A stretch of DNA of 64,000 bases, taken from contig AP028876.1 of NCBI GenBank assembly GCA_036323355.1, positions 2,790,001 through 2,854,000 on the forward strand, given 5' to 3'. The position numbers and the translations under genes are program-made. Positions 60,675-64,000 of this stretch are shown piece after piece; position 1 is the first letter of the stretch, and the number at the start of each line of letters is the position of its first letter. The notes beneath the pieces were generated by a model. It saw only the letters and a program-made list of their open reading frames with translations. It searched no databases and was not told the DNA's origin. Source of the DNA: Gottschalkiaceae bacterium SANA. Its GTDB lineage: Bacteria > Bacillota > Clostridia > Tissierellales > GPF-1.

Positions 60675-62291
60675 ATAACTGTATCGAATCTTAGTCTGAA
60701 CTTCTCAGACAAAAAATTATTTGAAGATGTGAATATGAAATTCACACCCGGCAATTGCTATGGCGTCATCGGCGCTAATGGAGCTGGAAAATCAACGTTT
60801 CTGCGCATTCTTTCAGGAGAATTAGATCCTAGTTCAGGAGATATTTTTATCTCAAAGGGCCAGCGCATGGCCGTTCTGAAGCAAGATCATTTCGAATTTG
60901 ACACCCAAACCGTTTTAAACACGGTGATTATGGGACATAAGCGGCTTTTCGATATTATGGTAGAAAAAGACGCCTTATATCTGAAAGAAGACTTCAGTAC
61001 GGAAGACGGAATGAAGGCTTCTGAACTAGAGGGCGAATTCGCTGAACTTGATGGTTGGGAAGCCGAAACCAATGCCGAGAAGCTATTGATGGGACTAAAT
61101 ATTAAAAAGCCTCTCCATCAAAAACTCATGAGCGAACTTTCTGGTGATGAAAAGGTCAAAGTCCTTTTGGCACAAGCCCTTTTCGGGAATCCACAAATCT
61201 TGATCCTGGATGAGCCAACCAATCACTTGGACATCCGTGCCATTGCTTGGTTGGAAAACTTCATCATCAACTACGATAACATGGTCATCGTTGTATCCCA
61301 TGACCGCCATTTTTTGAATAAGGTTTCCACACATATGGTAGACATTGATTTTGGAAAAGCCAAGATGTTCCCCGGCAACTATGATTTCTGGTACGAGTCA
61401 AGTCAACTTGCCCTTCAATTGATGAAGGATCAAAATAAAAAACAAGAAGATAAAATCAAGCGACTGCAAACATTTATCGCTCGATTTAGTGCCAATGCCT
61501 CCAAGTCGAAGCAAGCAACCGCACGTAAGAAGATGCTCGACTCTTTGGATGTCAATGATATTCAACCTTCCTCCCGTCGTTATCCTTTTGTGGGATTTGT
61601 TCCAGAACGGGAAGCCGGTAAAGACATTCTCTTTGTTGAAGGAATCAGCAAGACTGTAGGCGGTGTTAAGCTCTTGAACAATGTATCCTTTACTGTTAAC
61701 AAGGGCGACAAGATCTGCTTTACTTCGCGTAACCCTGTGGCGAAAACCCTACTCTTTCAAATCCTAACGGGTGAAGTTGAACCGGATGAGGGCTCTTACC
61801 GCTGGGGTGTAACAACCTCAAGAGGATACTTGCCTAGCGACAACGCTTCCTTCTTTGACACCTCTCACCGCACCCTGGTGGATTGGTTGCGCCAATACTC
61901 AAAAGAGCAAGATGAAACCTTTATTCGAGGCTTCCTGGGAAAAATGCTCTTTGCTGGAGAGGAAACGCAAAAGAATCCTGCGGTTTTATCCGGAGGCGAA
62001 AAAGTACGTTGTATGCTTTCTAAATTAATGCTGTCAGGGTCCAACGTGCTGGTTCTAGACGAACCAACCAACCATTTAGACTTGGAGTCGATTCAAGCCT
62101 TAAATAATGGTCTGGTGGCCTTCAAGGGCACCATGCTCTTCACCTCTCATGACCATAAGTTCAATCAGACAATTGCTAGCCGTGTAATCGCCTTAACGCC
62201 TAATGGAATTGTGGATCAGGTCAGCACATTCGATGATTTCTTTGAAAATGAAACGATTCAAGCAAGAATCACTGAATTGAATCAAGCATAA
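60672..62291 (+). CDS. ABC-F family ATPase (YkpA/YbiT type)
   Basis: 539 aa, soluble double ABC protein acting on ribosomes. ABC1: Walker A GANGAGKST, signature LSGDEKVKVLL and Walker B ILDEPTNHLD. A charged linker (about 250-300, ASKSKQATARKKML) follows. ABC2: degenerate Walker A (TSRNPVAKTLLF), signature LSGGEKVRCML and VLDEPTNHLD. The altered second Walker A is a feature of the YkpA/YbiT branch (B. subtilis YkpA is 540 aa) and not a defect of this copy. Such factors act in translation elongation; no antibiotic-resistance subfamily signature is seen. Confidence 0.93.
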   Translation: MITVSNLSLNFSDKKLFEDVNMKFTPGNCYGVIGANGAGKSTFLRILSGELDPSSGDIFISKGQRMAVLKQDHFEFDTQTVLNTVIMGHKRLFDIMVEKDALYLKEDFSTEDGMKASELEGEFAELDGWEAETNAEKLLMGLNIKKPLHQKLMSELSGDEKVKVLLAQALFGNPQILILDEPTNHLDIRAIAWLENFIINYDNMVIVVSHDRHFLNKVSTHMVDIDFGKAKMFPGNYDFWYESSQLALQLMKDQNKKQEDKIKRLQTFIARFSANASKSKQATARKKMLDSLDVNDIQPSSRRYPFVGFVPEREAGKDILFVEGISKTVGGVKLLNNVSFTVNKGDKICFTSRNPVAKTLLFQILTGEVEPDEGSYRWGVTTSRGYLPSDNASFFDTSHRTLVDWLRQYSKEQDETFIRGFLGKMLFAGEETQKNPAVLSGGEKVRCMLSKLMLSGSNVLVLDEPTNHLDLESIQALNNGLVAFKGTMLFTSHDHKFNQTIASRVIALTPNGIVDQVSTFDDFFENETIQARITELNQA

Positions 62292-62333
62292 AAAAAGTCC
62301 TGAGAAAGTTTATTCTTTCTCAGGACTTTTTTG
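62289..62333. terminator. Bidirectional terminator
   Basis: AAAAAAGTCCTGAGAAAG (ending 62308) pairs with CTTTCTCAGGACTTTTTT (62315-62332), loop TTTATT, between two converging genes. Confidence 0.92.
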
Positions 62334-62334
62334 C

Positions 62335-62964
62335 TTATCCCATAGGGAGAATTTTTACAACACGAACATAGATCGATCCAGGATATCCCTCATAGGTCTC
62401 TTGAAGACGTTCAATTTCCGCAAGGTCGGAAATTCGCTCAACCACAAGGCGCGCCCCACGGTACTTCGTTGCTTCATACGGCGACTCGATTGTAGGATCG
62501 TGAACCAAAACGGTAATAACAGCCCAATCCCTTTCCATTAAATTATCTGCAGTTTGATTGTCTGCCAAACCAAAGGATAAAATCCCTTCTTCCACAAATC
62601 CAGGAATCACAAAGGACGAATTTGGCGAATGATCACGATTGATTGTGGATACCACTGTCGCTGCTTCAAAGTTTCCAATCGCAGACCACAGTTCCTCACC
62701 AGTCAAGGACTGATGCTCATAATAATAAGCACCCGATGCATGAGAGATTGTATCGATTTCTGGTGGTCCAGGCTCTTTCGCACCTTGTGCTGCACGTCCG
62801 TCAGCCTTTTGCTCAGTTTCTGGCGTTGAAAGCTCAGCCGGGGTTTTCCCGTAGCCAGCACCTGCACCGCCCTTATTGCTCTGAGCAAAGCCAACAACAC
62901 CCACAAGGGTTACGATCATCACAATAAGTAAACACCATGTGAAAATTTGTTTCCTTTTTTCCAT
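62335..62964 (-). CDS. Secreted or membrane-anchored pyridoxamine-oxidase-like split-barrel protein
   Basis: 209 aa. N-terminal membrane segment or signal (about 8-28; TWCLLIVMIVTLVGVVGFA), a Gly/Pro-rich linker, then a domain with the pattern of FMN-binding split barrels (ELWSAIGNFEAATVVSTINRDHSPNSSFVIPGFVEEGILSFGLADNQTADNLMER, AVITVLV, YRGARLVVERI). It has no lipobox Cys. The likely role is a flavin- or heme-binding redox or scavenging protein outside the cell; the ligand cannot be told. ATG 62964 follows GTGAGG; the longer frame (TTG 63012) would spoil the signal sequence. A c-di-GMP-I riboswitch lies upstream. Confidence 0.75.
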   Translation of the reverse strand: MEKRKQIFTWCLLIVMIVTLVGVVGFAQSNKGGAGAGYGKTPAELSTPETEQKADGRAAQGAKEPGPPEIDTISHASGAYYYEHQSLTGEELWSAIGNFEAATVVSTINRDHSPNSSFVIPGFVEEGILSFGLADNQTADNLMERDWAVITVLVHDPTIESPYEATKYRGARLVVERISDLAEIERLQETYEGYPGSIYVRVVKILPMG

Positions 62965-63023
62965 TTGTACCTCACTTTCTATTCTTGACCCCGATACGCT
63001 GCTTTGATCCAATCACCTCCAAT

Positions 63024-63130
63024 AAAAAAGACCGCACAAGTTCCCTGTGCAGCCAGCCCTTCTTTCCATAAAGATGCCTTGCTTTGCGTCCTATCCTCAC
63101 AAATAGTTTGCCAATTCCATTTGTTAGTAA
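63024..63130 (-). ncRNA. c-di-GMP-I (GEMM) riboswitch with terminator
   Basis: On the minus strand: GGCAAAC (63112-63106), P2 CTATTT-GTGA-GGATAG with a GNRA tetraloop, then the core GGACGCAAAGC (about 63092-63082). An ATCTTT-ATGG-AAAGA hairpin follows, then GGCTGGCTGC. The expression platform is CTGCACA (63052-63046) / TGTGCGG (63038-63032), then TCTTTTTT. The regulated gene starts at 62964. The P1 5' strand was not fixed. Confidence 0.8.
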
Positions 63131-63276
63131 CTTACCCAATCTTTTCACTATTCATGCAAAAAAAAGTAACAATTTCATAAAATATAACTTATATTTTCTA
63201 ATTATTCCTATATTTTACAACTCTTGATTAGCTTATTTTTTTGGAATGTATTTCTCATCCTTGGTATTCAAGATAT
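63131..63276. other. AT-rich gap upstream of the riboswitch
   Basis: About 146 bp, very AT-rich. It should hold the promoter for the riboswitch transcript on the minus strand (candidate TTGTTA near 63167), but I see no strong -10. Nothing else found. Confidence 0.4.
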
Positions 63277-63312
63277 AAAAATACCAGGGATTCAACTCGC
63301 TGAATCCCTGGT
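63277..63312 (-). terminator. Terminator of the microcompartment operon
   Basis: CCAGGGATTCA (63284-63294) pairs perfectly with TGAATCCCTGG (63301-63311), then TATTTTTA on the minus strand. Confidence 0.88.
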
Positions 63313-63315
63313 TGT

Positions 63316-63858
63316 CTACATTTGCTCAAGAAGCGCCTTGCTCGGTTTAGCGATCACATAGGCTGATACCCCAAAGTCTTGATACATCTCATGCTGCCGA
63401 ATCGAGTCAACCGCTTGATTTACCGATGCTGTTTCTCCCGTAAAAGTTAGAAGTACTTTCCCGGCATTACCAACACTTCTTCTTATATTCATCAGCTCTA
63501 CGCGGCCTCCCTTGGCAGCTAAATCTGCCAGTCGAATGCCCGCGACCAAGTTTTTGGTTTCAATGATCCCCAAACTTTTCACTTCGCCTTGATAAGGAGT
63601 AAGGGTCATCGACTCAATTACACAATCAGATAGCTTGTAAACTTCATCCTTTGCAATCATGCGTTCTCTCGCAATCTGTGCGCCCGTTTTCGCTGCGGCT
63701 GAAACCGCAGCGGATTCGCCAGTAAAGAGGATGAAAAACCATCCCGGACAAATCGGCTTTGCTTCTAACAAATCAACGGGTGCCGCCTTTGCAATGGCAT
63801 CTGCTACCACAAGACCCAGTCCCATATCCTTTAATTCCATAAATCCGATTGCCTTCAT
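63316..63858 (-). CDS. pduT: PduT-like tandem BMC microcompartment shell protein
   Basis: 180 aa, two BMC domains (about 3-85 and 93-175), so a trimer-forming BMC-T. It matches PduT in its KPICPGWF motif: Cys37 corresponds to the PduT pore Cys that holds a [4Fe-4S] cluster, probably passing electrons across the shell. VKSLGIIETKNLVAGIRLAD begins the second domain. It is the last gene of a minus-strand operon that continues to the right; 18 bp separate it from the next shell protein gene. Confidence 0.92.
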   Translation of the reverse strand: MKAIGFMELKDMGLGLVVADAIAKAAPVDLLEAKPICPGWFFILFTGESAAVSAAAKTGAQIARERMIAKDEVYKLSDCVIESMTLTPYQGEVKSLGIIETKNLVAGIRLADLAAKGGRVELMNIRRSVGNAGKVLLTFTGETASVNQAVDSIRQHEMYQDFGVSAYVIAKPSKALLEQM

Positions 63859-63876
63859 CAGCTCTCCCTTCCGCTC

Positions 63877-64000
63877 CTATAACAAGGAGTCGATCAACGC
63901 CTTATTTGGTGAGGAGATTGTTGTCGCATAAAGAATCTCACCCGTCATTTTATACTCGTTCAAGCAGGCTTGCACCGCCGCCTTGACCGCAGAAATTTCG
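63877..64000 (-). CDS. Microcompartment shell protein, C-terminal part (runs off the window edge)
   Basis: The minus-strand frame ending at TAG 63877-63879 reads ...EISAVKAAVQACLNEYK and then MTGEILYATTISSPNKALID, ending in Leu-Leu. The Ala-rich helix followed by the ILYATTISSPNKALID strand-helix is the C-terminus of a BMC domain. The start lies beyond base 64000. It confirms that a microcompartment locus extends right of the window; its substrate cannot be told from this edge. Confidence 0.75.
   Translation of the reverse strand, partial: EISAVKAAVQACLNEYKMTGEILYATTISSPNKALIDSLL

Overview
The window looks like chromosomal DNA of an anaerobic, low-to-moderate GC member of the Bacillota, probably a clostridium. 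Supporting signs are the Shine-Dalgarno starts, many TTGACA/TATAAT promoters, SAM-I and c-di-GMP-I riboswitches, long-form HPF, the HisZ/short-HisG system, an adenosylcobalamin-dependent (class II) ribonucleotide reductase, a 2[4Fe-4S] ferredoxin, an iron-sulfur L-cysteine desulfidase, a glucitol-type PTS and the edge of a microcompartment operon. Genus cannot be fixed from sequence alone.

Layout. 0.07-7.8 kb: a minus-strand operon headed by a PRD/EIIB regulator. It encodes an amidohydrolase, a small PRD protein, an SFCGS-family protein, DUF4312, two membrane proteins (DUF4311, DUF4310), a DgaE-like PLP ammonia lyase and a DgaF-like aldolase. This is the gene set known in Enterococcus as EF_0829-EF_0839, and its transporter has no described mechanism. 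8-16 kb: DUF362, then nrdJ-dut-Dabb with tandem NrdR boxes, a secreted putative glycoside hydrolase, tRNA-Ile, hpf and comF. A dense DnaA-box cluster lies between hpf and comF. 16.3-23.7 kb: a complete-looking hisZGDCBHAF-IE operon from one strong promoter. 23.8-36 kb: ADP-ribosylglycohydrolase, a two-component system, recD2, a zinc-ribbon protein, an AEC transporter, a MarR-controlled flavoprotein lipoprotein, metK with a SAM-I riboswitch, a lipoprotein and a small membrane transporter. 36-45 kb: tRNA-Pro, a YgiQ radical SAM protein, a polysaccharide deacetylase, GntR plus L-cysteine desulfidase, ferredoxin, PadR plus a HAAS membrane protein, a thioredoxin-reductase-like/PDO-like pair and a degenerate Y1 transposase-like gene flanked by REP-like hairpins. 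45.5-53.3 kb: a 1265-aa double DUF445 protein, an RlmI-type methyltransferase, an IS3-family element sitting inside the methyltransferase terminator, and a radical SAM protein. 53.3-60.4 kb: two PAS-GGDEF cyclases, an srlB relic, and a glucitol-type PTS operon with GutM, a SorC regulator and a SAF-domain dehydrogenase. 60.6-64 kb: an ABC-F protein, a c-di-GMP-riboswitch-controlled secreted split-barrel protein, and the end of a microcompartment operon (PduT-like shell protein) that runs off the right edge.

How the parts may work together. The first operon reads as uptake of an amino-sugar acid derivative, deacylation, ammonia elimination and aldol cleavage, with PTS-phosphorylation-type regulators. 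The two cyclases may set the c-di-GMP level sensed by the riboswitch at 63 kb. The SorC regulator has a palindrome at its own promoter and a related one at the SAF dehydrogenase promoter, which suggests one regulon. Coordinates were worked out by eye. Starts were moved from the longest ORF wherever a Shine-Dalgarno site decided it, and each such entry says so.
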